Origin: Sipunculus nudus
Taxonomy: Eukaryota > Annelida > Sipuncula > Golfingiida > Sipunculidae
Assembly: GCA_026874595.1 (NCBI GenBank)
Contig: CM049320.1
Coordinates: forward strand, 29,438,714 to 29,502,713
Length of the DNA: 64,000 bases
Direction: 5' to 3'
Numbering within the stretch: position 1 is the stretch's first letter; each line of letters opens with the position of its first letter. This document shows, piece by piece, positions 45,331 through 58,724 of this stretch. The position numbers were made by a program, and so were the translations under genes. Under the pieces are notes generated by a model, which saw nothing but the letters and a program-made list of their open reading frames with translations, was not told where the DNA came from and made no database searches.

Positions 45331-48300
45331 TGCAGTTTGGCTGTCATACTAAAGAAAATACAAATGAACTCTTGTGTTGTGGAAGAAAAAAATACTCATG
45401 TATTTTCATGTATTTATTTTCAGCGATCATTCAATTCATCTCCTTCTATTAGTGACAGAAGATTGATCGGGTGTCAGAAAATTTAAGCCGGGATATCAAA
45501 TAATTGCTCACCGTTGGTCTGAAATCACTGCAAACTTTTTGGTTATGGGGTCATAGGGCAAGAAAAATGCCACCCTCCACGCAGGTTTAAGATATATAGG
45601 GCGCACATAGATAAATCGTCTGTGTGGAGAATGGTGCAGTGTATGTGTATAGAGAACCATAGAATCAGACAATGTTGTCGAAATGACGGTATAGCCAATA
45701 TAATGCTATAGCCAGCCACCTATCTGTACTTTTTATGTGATTTCCGTTTTGCTCTGCAAAAATTTGAACGCTTTATAGGTAATTCCTGCTAAAATATGTT
45801 CTTTCACCACCTCTGTGACAAATGTATTATTTTAAAGGTCTACACCTTGTTATCACAGATCGTGTCCTTGTTGACAAACAAAAGAAAAACATGTGACGTA
45901 ATGTTGTTTGTTGCTTATGGTAGGAAGGTGAAAGGTCTCCAGTTGTAAATCTAAACGCCATCGTCAAAACTCTGGTTGGTCTAAACTACAACCAGACGTT
46001 CTACTTGAATGTGTTTCGATTAATTTTTCAGGCACCACACATGTTATAAACGATTAAATTAAAACAAAACATGTAGTTTGTGTACCGTTGAATCAGTTTT
46101 ACCTAAAATTTTTTTTTTATAAAAATTGATTATCTCTATATAACAGACATCATATATCAGGATAACCCCCTTTCATATAAACAATTCCCTTGCAGCCGGA
46201 TGTTGGCTGTATATTGTGTCCAATATGTCTTTGATATTTTCTTTTAAATTTAAGCTTGATTCTAGTAAGGATTACATAATATGTTTTGAATTTTACAGCG
46301 ATCACATTGGCACAATCGCCATGCTGATGACGTTATAACCCTGTGTAAAGTGCCTCCTCGGAAAATGGAACTTCGGCACGTTTCAATTCCGGTTTTCTTT
46401 TTCTTGGCCCCGTTATCAGTGAAGTCGTGGGTATAGTAATGTGTGTAACTGTTGTGAATTAAAGTAACTCAAAATCAAATTCTGTGAAAATATTTTTATT
46501 AGAGATACATGTACTGCCTTTGGTACAAATAAACAGGGAAAATAATGTTGTGCAAGTCTTACAACAGGGTAAACCATTATGTCATCCCTGGTGTGTCAAA
46601 TACCTAGTGCCACGCCTAATAAATGTATTACAAAAGCTTATCGAATAGCTGTAGAAGTAGGTTATCATCTTTGATGGGTCAATATATTATAAATTGCAAT
46701 TGTAACATGGGAATCAATCCATCTGTATGCTCAGAAATATGGGTTACTTGCGTCTTACCTTAATGGGTCAATTTTCCTAGTTGCCTCGGAAAAGAGGGTA
46801 TGCATTCATCCACGTTTGTGTGTCTGTTTATGAATGTCAGTTTATTACTAATATCATTTAGACCTCAAACATTTGCCGTTTGTGTCCCATTTTCAGCAAA
46901 GCGGATTTATTTTCCCCTCAAACGGTGGTTGCAGGGTTGCAGATAAGCAACTTTGCGTAAAATGTTTTGAAAGATTCTCTCAGTTAGTGACCACGCAAAA
47001 AAGATGTCCTGCTCTTTCCGTTGGTACCTATCACACCCGCTTCCATTGATATTATCCACAGTCTCTTGAAGGGTCCTGTTCCTATATACTATTAACTAAA
47101 GACAATCCCTTGAACTACTGGTGAACTACAGTCCAACTGGTGACCTTTCAGTTTCCTCATATATGAAACAAATAACTTTCGGTTACCTGTTTTCATTGTT
47201 TGTCAACACTTGCGCATGCCCCGTGTTTACTAACAACTTGAAGAAGAAAAAAGGTCGTATATCTGGCACAGAGACTCATAAATATATAACCAACTTTCCC
47301 AGGTTATATTAAGTATGGCTCACACCTAAACCCACAGCAAACCAGATACCATATAAATTCTACAGATAAGGGCAATTAATAGCTGGCTTGAAAAGCTCGA
47401 TTTATTAATGATGCATAAGGATAATCTGCGCTCTCAGAGCGATTTTTTATAATAATTTCTAAATCCCTCCATAGAGAAACACCCGAATGCATGTTAAATA
47501 TGCGTGACTTGCATGACAAGACGCATGCTACTCCAAAATGCGTTTCGATAATGTGTGACTTGCAAGACTAGTAAAACTCCAACATTGCAAGGGTTAAGAA
47601 CCCTGCTCATGAGATCTGGCCAAATATGAGAGGTTAATTTCATACCATTTCTGTAGATAACGCCCCCATATACTTTCCAGGTTATATCTTGGTAAAACTG
47701 TAGACTGGAGGTATCTTAGCTACATAATATTAGTTTTCTAGCCTGATTGAGTGTACCCACTGTCTATAACACAGGTAAATGAGCAGCATCCATGTCCTTA
47801 CCACTGGAGGTATCTTAGCTACAAAATATTAGTTTTCTAGCCTGATTGAGTGTACCCACTGTCTATATCACAGGTAAATGAGCAGCATCAATGTCCTTTC
47901 CACTAAGTGTACATATGTCTAGTGAGTCAATTCGCGTTTCCGTGTTTGGCTCAATCGAGGTGACGGAAGGTATAAACCTATACGTAGCATACAGGGATAT
48001 CCATTGATATCCATGTTTCCTGGTTTCTGTACGTCCAGCTGCCAGATCCTGGGAAGCATCTCCTGACATCTTATTTGTATCTTTAGTTGAGAGACATCGT
48101 ATATGACATATTTCTTAATCAGACTTATACTTAAGTAGGATTAATACTGTGATGTATTGGCTGCGAGTTGCAAAATGCTGACTTTCCTTTGTTGTTTGTG
48201 CCTTTTTCATATATTGGACGTATATTAACAAGTATTTGTCATTTTGACATTGTCCTGACCATTATGTATAACTGATTTGGGATGAAGAAATCGGGTTTAT

Positions 48301-49481
48301 GAGATGACCTCCACCAATGCAGGATTGGTTAGCAGGGACTACATGTCAAGATGGTGAATTTATCAGAAATAGTCTTATTATAATTAAAAAAAGCAGTGTC
48401 CGTGACCTTTCTTCATTTTAAATGTTTATAAGCATCTAAATTTCATTTGCATTCTGCAAACAAATATTTACTGTTAAATACTTCATTTGAAGTAAAGAAC
48501 ATGTTATCGACCATCTTACACACATGTACCCGTTAAATCACCTTACCTGGGACTGCACTACGTGCCTCTTAACCAGGTGAAATAATAGAGTTTTGCACTA
48601 TATATGCCTTGATGTCGAGTCCTACTTCGCATTACCTGTAACGTGAGAAACATTCAAGCTGGAACCAAAGACAAAGGTTATTTTACGGAGGCGGTGAAGA
48701 TGAATTCAAAATGGTAATCATTTTTGGTATATCTTTTGAAGGAATGGAATTTGGATATATAAAGAAGAATGATACTTTCGTTCATTTTATTTTTGTTTCT
48801 TTTGCAACAGTGAAACATAAACAAATTTCATGCCACGATTCACTTAAATGCGGATATCTTATATAAACTACATGCCGGGCTGGTATTAATCCAGACGTGG
48901 ACCTCGGGCAGGTCTATGAATCCTAAATGACAGAGCCTTATTGCAGCTGGCGACCCCATTCGGTTTTTGCTTAAGCCTACATGTCTGATGGGTACATGGT
49001 TTTGTTTCAGACTATATTGTCTTAAAGTTCAAATTGTTTGCCTTACATTTGCTTGTCCTACGTATGACACACTCTACATTTTTTGGGGGGAACCAATCAA
49101 CTGATAGACAGTCCGTTTGCAATTATTAAAAAGTCTCAAATGTGCAGACACATACAAAGGCACGTAACAACAGCAAAGAAAATCAATATTCTGAGTTTTC
49201 TAGTGGTGGGAATGGCGGGAAACGAACCAAAATCGAACTTTCCGTTTTAAGCAGTATACTTGTATAAAAATAAAAAATCAAAAAGTATAGGGAATGTTCG
49301 TTGTATTTAAATGTCGAGCCTATCTGATCTTTGCGAACTGCTTGGATTCCATGCCTAATATTAAGTATCAACCAGGCAGTCAGCTGACTTAACCAAAACA
49401 CGGTGATCCCATCTGAGGGAGGGGGCTGCGTCATGCTTCACCAACCGTGGTTATATAGAACCGCATTTCGCCTGGCAAGGT
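45331..49481. other. Intergenic, no gene recognised
   Basis: Apart from the 99-bp tandem duplication at 47705-47903 I find no repeat or exon that can be supported. Open frames are short and without domain character. Confidence 0.55.
47705..47903. repeat. 99-bp tandem duplication
   Basis: CTGGAGGTATCTTAGCTACA occurs at 47705 and 47804. The two copies are almost identical (ACATAATATT/ACAAAATATT; ATAACACAGG/ATATCACAGG). Confidence 0.93.
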
Positions 49482-50185
49482 GTACGCTCCCGAGGCAGCG
49501 GAAATCTTGCGCTTCTAAAGAAGCAACTGATTTTCACGCTGCCAGCTTTGACCGTTTATGGTATATTTAGACACCAGATGGCGGTTCGTTGTCCACTGAA
49601 ATAAACGTGCGTATGATGTGATAAGGAGCCAATCAGATGCCAATAAACAAACACTTGACAGGCATCCTGGCTCCGCCCATTGCTGCGCTTCAAACGCCGC
49701 TTGATGAGTTTCTGGTCGAATTTAAATTGCTCCCTCTGCATGCTCGCATCATCAACCGATTCGATTATGACAGTATGACTGTGTTAGCGTAGCCATGTAT
49801 CTGTTGTCTGCAGAACTGAAACAAGCCAGCGAGGTGTGCACGCAGCCTTTGTTGTTACGTTTCGTTTGAATTACAGCTCACCGGCCGAGCATCCTATGTG
49901 CCCAAGGCCCTAAGCAAACCACGTCAGGGGCAATTCTCTTTGAGCCTGTGGCCTGTTCAGACGGTTACGCTGGGGGATGAGCTGTCACTCAAAAAGAAAT
50001 GAATATGATTGGCTCCGTGTATTCCTCGCTTGGCTTTGTCTTCCAGCACAAGGTCTCATCTGATTGGACAAAAATACAGTGCTCCCCTCTGGTGTTGCAA
50101 TTCAGGATACGAGGTCATAACAAACAGCGCCTTACGATATAGGTAGTAGCCCTATAGGTTAAGCGCTGTGTAAAGAGCGTAGGCA
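49482..50185 (+). repeat. Dispersed repeat R, copy 2
   Basis: Same start (GTACGCTCCCGAGGCAGCGG) and end (GCGCTGTGTAAAGAGCGTAG) as 19627-20346, same orientation, with many substitutions between. As the flanks differ (here no C1q sequence), the shared part defines the element's borders well. Confidence 0.82.
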
Positions 50186-52698
50186 AGGTGGGAACACGCC
50201 TGTTACCAAGTCGCCATGGTGCATTAAAAAACAACGAATGGTGCGTAACCCACAAGGTGCAGAAGAAACCAAAGGATCAAATCGAGAAAATATTAATCAA
50301 AGAAAAATGGTATTCAGACTATGCGCAATGAGCCGCCGAAGGATCAACTGGGAGGGGCTGAAAGGTTTTTTAACTGTATCACGGCGACTGAGCAAATGGC
50401 GTGTTCTCATCTTCCACCCGGATTACTTTTATAAATTTTAGATTGATGAAGCATAGCACAGCCTCCTCCTACAGATGGGATCACCATGTTTGGCATAAGA
50501 CATTGTTAATATGATTTAAGAATTATATCGACAGATTGATTTTAAGTTTCAAAATAAATGTTTACTATATTTAATGCAACTGAAATAGATGAAATTATAA
50601 GTTACTACAGTGTTTCATGAAATGTGACGGGGGAAAATATGGTGTTTTAGTGTAACCGAGCATTGATCACGAATATTTATGCCTGTTGTAATACAAACTA
50701 AATCATCTGATCTTTCAAAATTATTCTGTGCTGCAACTACAGGCAATTAATGTATTTGAATAAAGTATTTTATCCTATGGTAACAGCATTAAGATATCCA
50801 TATATTCCAGTATTATTTCCTGAGATGAAGAATGCCGTGGCGTGTAGAGATTAGATTGTTGTCACTGTTCCGAAACATATCCTTATGTATATATGACCTC
50901 TTTCGACGTAACAACGAAAAAACAAAAGAGAACGGTAACCAGCATATCCATGGCACTACTAGTGGGCTTCATATTATGTTTCTGCGAATCTTTACTACGT
51001 GACGCCATTTTGAGAGGCCCCATGTCACTTTTTCCGTACGTTCCTGCACATTCATCTAGCAAAGAAGGTCTAAGCATATAGATTTAGAATCACCTTGTAA
51101 GGCATCCCAGCAACCAACCCCTTCATTAAAGTCGAAAAACCCAAAAGCATTCTAATAAAGAAAAAGGCTTCCCTTTGGTAACAGTCAATCATACCCATTT
51201 TTCCTCTCTGGCCCTTTGAATGAATACATGATACGTCACTTGCTGCGTAACCATTAAGAATCAACAGCGGAAATATGATGTCATTTTCTAAAGCATTAAT
51301 TTAAATGTCCTCTCCGTTTTAAGTGTTACTCACCTATCATCTGATGCTAGGTTACAGTTAATAAAGGTTATTTTCACAGAAAACATCGCATTCCATTGTT
51401 TTTACTTTAAACATTTCAATACCTTTATTTTCTGTATGGATTAACTTAATATGTCTAAATATATGTAGAATTTCCGCGGTAAGTGAAAATTATCAACCTT
51501 TTTTCTCGACACTGTTACACAAAGTAAAATCTTGCTCACAAATTAAAAAAAAGTTTTTCTTAATGCATTATGTTTTTTTGTTAAAATAAAAATCAATACC
51601 TTTCGCCAAATAAAAAAAAATATAGATATATAATTCATAAAGAAATGAAAAAATGCCCATATTTGGTATCTCTTAATCTAAACTTTTAAGAGAAAGTGTC
51701 TTTATTCCTTTTTTGGCACCCGAGGGGTCTTTTTGCTACATTGGCAATACTAATATCTGCTGACATATCATCGATATGAAATATATAGAAAACGAGCTTT
51801 GATAAATATAATAGCAACGAACAACTTTTAAAATGTCATTCTTCTCAGTCCAGATAGAACGAAATATATTGATGCGCTTAGGGCATGTTTTAAGCCTTTT
51901 TATGTTCAAGCCACACGTGAGTGAAATTTCTGAAACCTTAATCAATGGGATCAGAAGCTGTTTTCCTTTTTATGCTGACCACTGATGTTTATAACAAACT
52001 CCGTGCAGAAGGTATCCAGTTTCTAATGTTACGTGTGATTTCTCAGAGCTGATAATAGGGAGTCATCTAAAGAAGCTGTCCTTTACTCATTTTAAGACAT
52101 TTGCGCAAATTTCAAATTTTAAATTTTAATATGTTGCTCGGAAATATGCTACATATATACTGTGCACTCATTTTCCTATTTTGGTATAAGTAGCTCATTG
52201 CCATATTCTGACTCTTGTTATGGTCTTTCTACTTCCATGATGTACTTTAGTTTTTCATAATATATAACATAATATATAAAATAATATTTTGAAAGCTTTT
52301 AATGTTATACATATATTACAAGGTATTTCCATCAGAACACTGGGTCTATATCTATTCATCGTTCTCCTGAAATATAAAAAAATCAAGCTGAGCATATTCG
52401 TAAAGCTTATGATATTTCAGAAACCTTTTTATCATCTGAATATGAATATAAATCTCAGCTTAGTTATCCTGAAATATAAACAAAAAAATTATAAGAAAAA
52501 TATGCTGAACGTTTTCGCGAATTTTTTTACAATTACTTACCCCTACCCCCCGGAAAAAAAATTGTTTCTGTCACTCTCCTTTAAATGTGATTGATATTTA
52601 TTTTCAAAACAATCCAGCTGTGGCGAATTATCCCTTAATTGTAAAAAAAAATTACTTTTTCGCATTTCCCCTTGGACATAGAATAAAGATTATATAAG

Positions 52699-52750
<52 letters not shown>

Positions 52751-53574
52751 CACAGAGAAGATGTCTAGCTTTAATGTAACAGGTAGTAAGAATCACATAT
52801 TCTATAAGGCATTATCACATTTCTTTCTTTAAAAGTAGGGGAAGGGGATCTTTACCGGCTTTCAGTGATGCTGGGAAGGATAAGTAGGCATCAACGAGGA
52901 CATTCAGTCAAAGCATGTGAAGATGTCTGTAGGCGCAAGATTAATCAACCTTGTCCCATTGGTCTCCTGTAATGCAAACCTGACTCACCATAGCCACTAT
53001 CCAACTTCCATCCATACGTCTACTGGTAAGTTGGTGCTGCCTGTTAAATTGCCACTTTAGATAAACGTACCATCTGGAACAATGTCCAAATGCAAGCCGA
53101 TCTTCATATACATATTAAAGTCAGAGTGTCTCATGATTTTCTTAGATGCATTCGATTGCGAATTTCTAGGAAAGTTGAATTGTTAATGCATAAAAAAACT
53201 CTGTATGACTTTTTCTACTGATTATAAAGCAATAAAATATATTGATAAATAAACGGAATCAATATATGATTTATGAAATATCCTGAAGAGATATGCATTT
53301 CCCCTTTGCCTCTTGATGTTTCCCCTTTGTATTATCGTGATACAGAAATAACAACGAAGGGTCGTCAAGTGACATTGAAACAGAGTAGAATGACAGTACT
53401 TTTCCAAGAAACAAACAGTGGTTCTTCATTGACAATAGACAGAAAGAATAAAAAATCGAACTGCTAGGATACCATCATCCGGTGGACATGTAGAACTGAT
53501 TGAAAAAGGTAATAAGAATCAAAACAGACCATCATCAGGTTTTCAATTTAATCCTAAATATATGGGTAACAAAT
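50186..53574. other. Intergenic, no gene recognised
   Basis: AT-rich DNA with short open frames only and a (TA)n tract at 52702-52743. The 67-residue frame at 50238-50441 starts just beyond repeat R and has no recognisable domain. Confidence 0.5.
52702..52743. repeat. (TA)n microsatellite
   Basis: About 21 TA units. Confidence 0.95.
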
Positions 53575-53772
53575 CAAATCAGAACACTCAGTTGAACCGA
53601 TGTACACACACACGTATATAGTTATTAGTTATGTGTAGTTATATTATACTTATTTTTTTTTGTTGGCACCCATACAGTACTAGATTAAGTAGGTGTTATG
53701 AGAGCCGATTACAGAGAAAATAGACACAAAGTGATGTAACATACATCAGGCTCTTTAGGCGAGGATTTCGTA
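53575..53772 (+). repeat. Dispersed repeat T, copy 1
   Basis: Matches 59549-59745 in order and orientation: GATGTACACACACACGTATA, TTTGTTGGCAC, GATTAAGTAGGT, TTATGAGAG and ATTTCGTACG. No coding content. Confidence 0.82.
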
Positions 53773-54844
53773 CGCTTTTTAAGCTTTTTAAAATATCATT
53801 GGATTATTTCCTACGTCATCCATGAAAACTGCTATTTATTATGATTTAATAACTGGATTATGTTACCTGATATATACCCAGCTTGATTTTGAATTCGCGA
53901 TTTATTCAAATGTTAGGATTATACTTTTACATGGAACTAAATAATGTTCATCGGAAATATAAAACAATATGTTGTTTAACTGATTGTTGACGAGATTTAT
54001 ATATATATATTTATATATATATTTTATATATATAACGTAATTCCTACAGCGTCGCAATACAAATCAATATTCCTTCCCTTATACTGCCTAAAGTAAAGGA
54101 ATTATCCGTTTGTACTACGATAGACGGATTTATCACGAAGAATCATCCCTTCCATTCTTATGCGTGAATCTACCCGTACCAACTAACTTGATAACCTTAT
54201 AGTGAAATATTATGAAACAGGTATTGTATGTTTCATCAAATATGATAAGAAACGGTAAACTATGAATCCACCTTTTTGGTAACCTGCCCTTGAACAAATC
54301 TTTGATACAATTTTATTACAAGTTTACAGCCATAACGCAATAAATAAAGATTTAAATCAATATTGAAAGAAATTAAATTCCATAAAAGCACGCCACTGAT
54401 TTCGCTATACAGTTAATTTATCGCTATGCACTTCTTGAAGAAAACAAAATACAGCAATCAGCTCATCCGGAACAAAGTCGAGACGACCATCCACAATTAT
54501 AAGGAAGCCCGCTTAACAAGTAACAAAAGCGATTCCGGGATGATCATTAGTCACAGGGCATTTATGTTTAGAAACTATTATTTATAAGTAAGAGAAAAGG
54601 AAAATATAAATTGTCTTGAAGAAAGGGAGGATGACGTGACAGAGATATAAAAGCAGAGGAAAGAGAGAGGGAGGGTGACTGACAGAAAACAGTATAGTAC
54701 AATAAGGAAACGTGCTCCCTAACTGCAGAAACACGTTTAGTTGGAAAATCACAACATATATATTTTCTAACTGACTTAAGACATATTCAATTATTTTCTT
54801 TCTGTTGCTGCACTTTTTACTGCATAGATTTCCAGGGGCACACC
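53773..54844. other. Intergenic, no gene recognised
   Basis: A TA-rich tract near 54000-54035; otherwise nothing I can support. Confidence 0.5.
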
Positions 54845-56345
54845 ATATTTTACCTAGTGGTCACCGACTTCAGTATTCATTGGGACAATACAAGTAGTAC
54901 ATATGCAGCCAATCTCTCAGAACCTGTTGCATCGACTGCCTGATCCCATTTCTGATCACAACATCGCCCATTGCACCCATACTCAACATTGTCTACTTAG
55001 AAAGCTCAATCACGCAGCTGTTGAACAAGTTATAGAGATGTCTCCCCTTCTCCAGATCGGTGGCATTCCACTCGACAACATGCATAACCTGTACAACATC
55101 ATACTACTCAGTATCTTGGATAAGCATGTACCTAAAAGACTGCCACCATCACATACAGGCCAAACTTGCCATGGATGAATGTGATTAAGAATCGTGCAAC
55201 AGAAGAGGTTGTTTTGGAATTATGAACAATTGTGTAAGAGAAGTCACTTCATGTGAATCGTGAGATGTACATGCGCTGGAGAGACACTGTTAACAGCTTG
55301 CTCCAGAATGCTAAGGTCGCATATCGTTTAGACAGGATCACTCAGTGTGACCAGCACCAGAAAGGAAATTTCAGCTTTGTGCACGATTTCAGGAGGCGGT
55401 CAGATGAGCAAAGAGCATCGAAATGATGTCACCAAGCTGCATACTTAATCAGGTACTTCATGAACAAGTTTTCCAAATTCCATGGCGACTCCTGGAGAGA
55501 AGAGTCATATTACCACCCTATCACACATATGTCAAAATGCACAGCCACACTGTTCTTTTTCACTCCTGTCACATCAAAGATCGTTGATTTGGTCATTACT
55601 AAATCGCCATCCAAAACATCTCAGCTTGGCCAACATGGATGCTGAAATCTCCCATTCCAACACGAACTCCTGTTATTAAAGGCTGATCAACTCATCAGTA
55701 TCTTTTTTGTGCATTTATAAGTGAATATAAACGGGCACTCATCACCCCGCCTCTGAAGACGGCTACCCTTGACACCAGCGACCTATCAATCACCAGGCCG
55801 GTATCAAATCTATGGTTTCTGTCTAGGTTGGGGAAAGGGTTGTTCATCTGAGGGACAATGCTCTGTATCCTCAATTCCAGTCACCACATCCTGCACGTCA
55901 TAGTGCAGAGACTGATCTCCATTTGGCGCACAATGATATCCTCTATGCTATTAACAACCAACTAGGTGTGATTCTTGTACGATGGGACCCGACTGCTGCA
56001 TTTAAAGCATCTCCCGTTCAATTTTCTTTGACAGACTATCGCAGCGGCAGGTCACAAAAATTCATTTTAAATGTTGAAACCTGAACTGCCCTGGATGTAT
56101 GTCAATGGTCCAAAGGGGTCAGTGCTTGGCCCCTTTCTGATTTCCATGTATACTGCTCCTATCTGTAACATTGTCGCTCCTCATGGGGCTCGTCCATCTC
56201 TATGCAGATGATCAGCCAGGTATGGCCTTCAGTTTCCATCCCTTATCTACCATTGACGACTCAATGGCATCTATGTAGCGGTGCATTTCTGATCGCAATG
56301 CATGGAAGGATTCGGAAAAGCTCAAACTAAACGGTAACACGACAT
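54845..56345 (+). pseudogene. Degenerate LINE: end of endonuclease and reverse transcriptase
   Basis: Fragments of one non-LTR retrotransposon in several frames. In order: an endonuclease end (VVTDFSIHWD at about 54857, then ISDHNIAHC near 54945), a connecting region (YNIILLSILDKHVP near 55100; VAYRLDRITQCDQ near 55315; FMNKFSKFHGDSW near 55455), RT motifs (PKGSVLGPFLISMYTAP at 56110-56160; LYADDQP at 56198-56217 with the catalytic YADD) and a following helix (DRNAWKDSEKLKLN). Many stops and shifts show that it is dead. The GSVLGP-to-YADD spacing fits the known RT fold. It carries the part missing from the LINE at 28.8-30.7 kb, but the two need not be the same family. Confidence 0.8.
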
Positions 56346-57256
56346 AACTCACACCGCTTACGTCACCGTGCATTATAGGTATAGGGAGTGGGTCATCAAT
56401 TTATATTATAAAAATCACAAATGCCAGAGAATCGTGAAAAATTTTGCGCTTTGCGAGAATAAGTCTTCTCTTTCGACTGCAACTTTCCCATGACGGTTAC
56501 TGATATATTGAAAAGTAATCGCAGAATAAACACTTTCATTTAAAATTTACAGGAGCCTTAATATAATGTCCTGGATCGCCTGAGACCTGTCATTCAAATC
56601 GACCCCATCGGTGTTTCTATTCTGAAAGTTGACATAAATGTTGTCCCAGTGAGGAGACGCTAATCATTAGTAACAGTTAGTGGAGCCTTGGCATTCACAG
56701 GCCTGACGTATGATGAAATGTTGTCAATTACACTTAAGGTGGTTAAACTCATATAAATTGGGTTTACAGTACTTTGATATATTTGATAAGAATTGCATTT
56801 AATTTGTCCCTCAAACTGTGAGTTCTCGTTTATCTGTCATATGTTGTTCCATCAAATATAGTATCTTAATCATCTAGTTCAGACATCTGGAGAGGCTTTT
56901 GGTCACAGATATACAATTAAAGTCGATTTAAATGCTTCAATACATTGGTTTGAATATCTGTTAAAATCTCATTTGAATTGCCCGAGTCCATTATTCGGTG
57001 AATAAAATAAGGGCGGAACATTTGTTCTTCTAGTAACATGAGACCGCCCATTTAATACTTTCAAGAAATTACTCCATAAAGACAGCATCCCCGGTGTTGA
57101 ATGCTAAAAGATGGCAACATTTATCTTTTTAATAGCAGTGGATACTTTATATCTGAATCTTTTGTCAGAAGGTATAGTTTACTTTCTTCATTGAGACAAA
57201 TATACGGAAAAAACGCCCTTTGTTCTCATTTCCTTGTACATACATATATAACCTCT

Positions 57257-57300
<44 letters not shown>
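56346..57300. other. Intergenic, no gene recognised
   Basis: No exon or repeat that I can support, up to the (TA)n tract starting at about 57259. Confidence 0.5.

Positions 57301-57308
<8 letters not shown>
57259..57308. repeat. (TA)n microsatellite
   Basis: About 25 TA units, adjoining the tail of the SINE-like element on its right. Confidence 0.95.
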
Positions 57309-57311
<3 letters not shown>

Positions 57312-57474
57312 AACGAAGACAAATTGTTCAGGGGATAACATTGGTCCGATCCAGGAGTGGAACCCATGTCGGTGGCACACATGTCCGGGGTAACAACCGC
57401 TTCGCCAGCAAAGCAAGCTTTCCTGGGGAGAGAGTTCAGTCCGCTTTTATGTCACCCCGTAACAATATATATAT
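57301..57474 (-). mobile_element. tRNA-like SINE or MITE with inverted ends
   Basis: On the minus strand an A box (TGGCGAAGCGG) and, about 40 bp later, a B box (GGTTCCACTCC) are correctly ordered for RNA polymerase III. The whole is bounded by inverted copies of ATATATTGTWACG (57302-57315 and 57458-57473). The combination suggests either a tRNA-derived SINE next to TA repeats or a small element with terminal inverted repeats. Confidence 0.5.
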
Positions 57475-58523
57475 TCTTTTAGTTTTAATAAAATCGGTTG
57501 TGGTTTTGCAGAAACGAGGATGTCTGCACATCCTAAGTAGTCATATTTTCCAATAAAATATTCTTATTCTGTCAGAGATATGAGAGACGGATGATTGAGG
57601 GCATTACAGTTCATCCTTGTGTAACCAATTAGAATAAGAAACATTGTACAGTCAGAGTGATGTACAATTTAGACTGAATTTACTCGTTCAGCACTGTAGC
57701 TTGTACAGCAGATTTAAAAAAAAATAGATAGTACCAAACAATCGATTAATAATCGTCGCTTGCTTTTTATCGTTCAGTGATCGAATATGATTTAACATCC
57801 GATTACTACCACTAGTGCCCAACCTCAAGTTATCAAGTAAATCAAGTTAATGTATATGTTTATTATACTATATTCAAATATGTACAAATAATATTTGTTT
57901 ATTCGACTCTTGCTTCTTTATGATTCAACCTATGTTTAAGATTTTGTTTGACAATGAGATTTCGTTCTAGTAAGCATTCGTTTATAACGAATCTCAGAAG
58001 TAAAAATAACAATATTTTTCTAAATAACATTTCTTTATATAGTCCATAAATGAATTGTAAATTGCTTGCATTTATAAAGAAATATCAATTTAAAGGAAGG
58101 ATTTTTATGCCAGACCTCAAAATTTTAGAAAAAGGCCATGAATAACAACCTTATGTCGTTTCGCCAATGAAATTATCTTGCAAAATGTAAGGGTGGCAGT
58201 ATGAAATTTATAGTTATTCTGCTGTGTTATATATGTATTAAATCCATCGATTTTAAACTGACAGCCTTAAGCAAGAAGCCCACGTGTAAATGAGCAAGTC
58301 AACATGTTTCACCACTAAGCCCCTTAATCAAGGGCACGTGCCGGCAGGGCAGCGTTATCACGTGTCAAACGGATTAATGCTTGGTATTCCACACTCAGAG
58401 CAATCCAAAACATTTATATCTCCTTAAGCCAGTTATTTGAACCAAACCCTATTAATTATATAATAATTTATACAAAATAAATTTCGTCCAATATTTCTTA
58501 TAAAGCCTTGATTACAACCGTAG
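57475..58523. other. Intergenic, no gene recognised
   Basis: AT-rich; would contain the promoter or earlier exons of the lectin-like gene, but none could be identified. Confidence 0.45.
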
Positions 58524-58724
58524 CGACAGCTGACCAAAAAAGGGATTCCTTGAAACTCCGATTGAGAAGTGTTGGCAATAAATATTACCCAACAAGAGGA
58601 TGCACTAATATTTGTGGTCCTAAAGGCCTACCATGCCCAACTGATGCAAGGTTCCCAGACACATGCGCCTCAAATCCGATACAGAAATGGTACCGGTATC
58701 CGGAATGCCTGCAAACGTCCACTG
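58524..58724 (+). CDS. Lectin-like gene exon 1: Cys-rich region
   Basis: Possible acceptor ACAACCGTAG before 58524; the 5' edge is uncertain. Donor GTACGT after 58724. Contains GCTNICGPKGLPCP, PDTCASNP and WYRYPECLQTSTG. The single base left at the donor (G) combines with GT of the next exon to give Gly before CPDGW, a good phase match. Family of the Cys-rich part not recognised. Confidence 0.5.

Noticed and set aside
52289-52594. 101-residue AT-rich open frame
   Set aside because: Composition (Lys, Ile, Leu, Phe) is that expected of AT-rich non-coding DNA; no domain or splice context.
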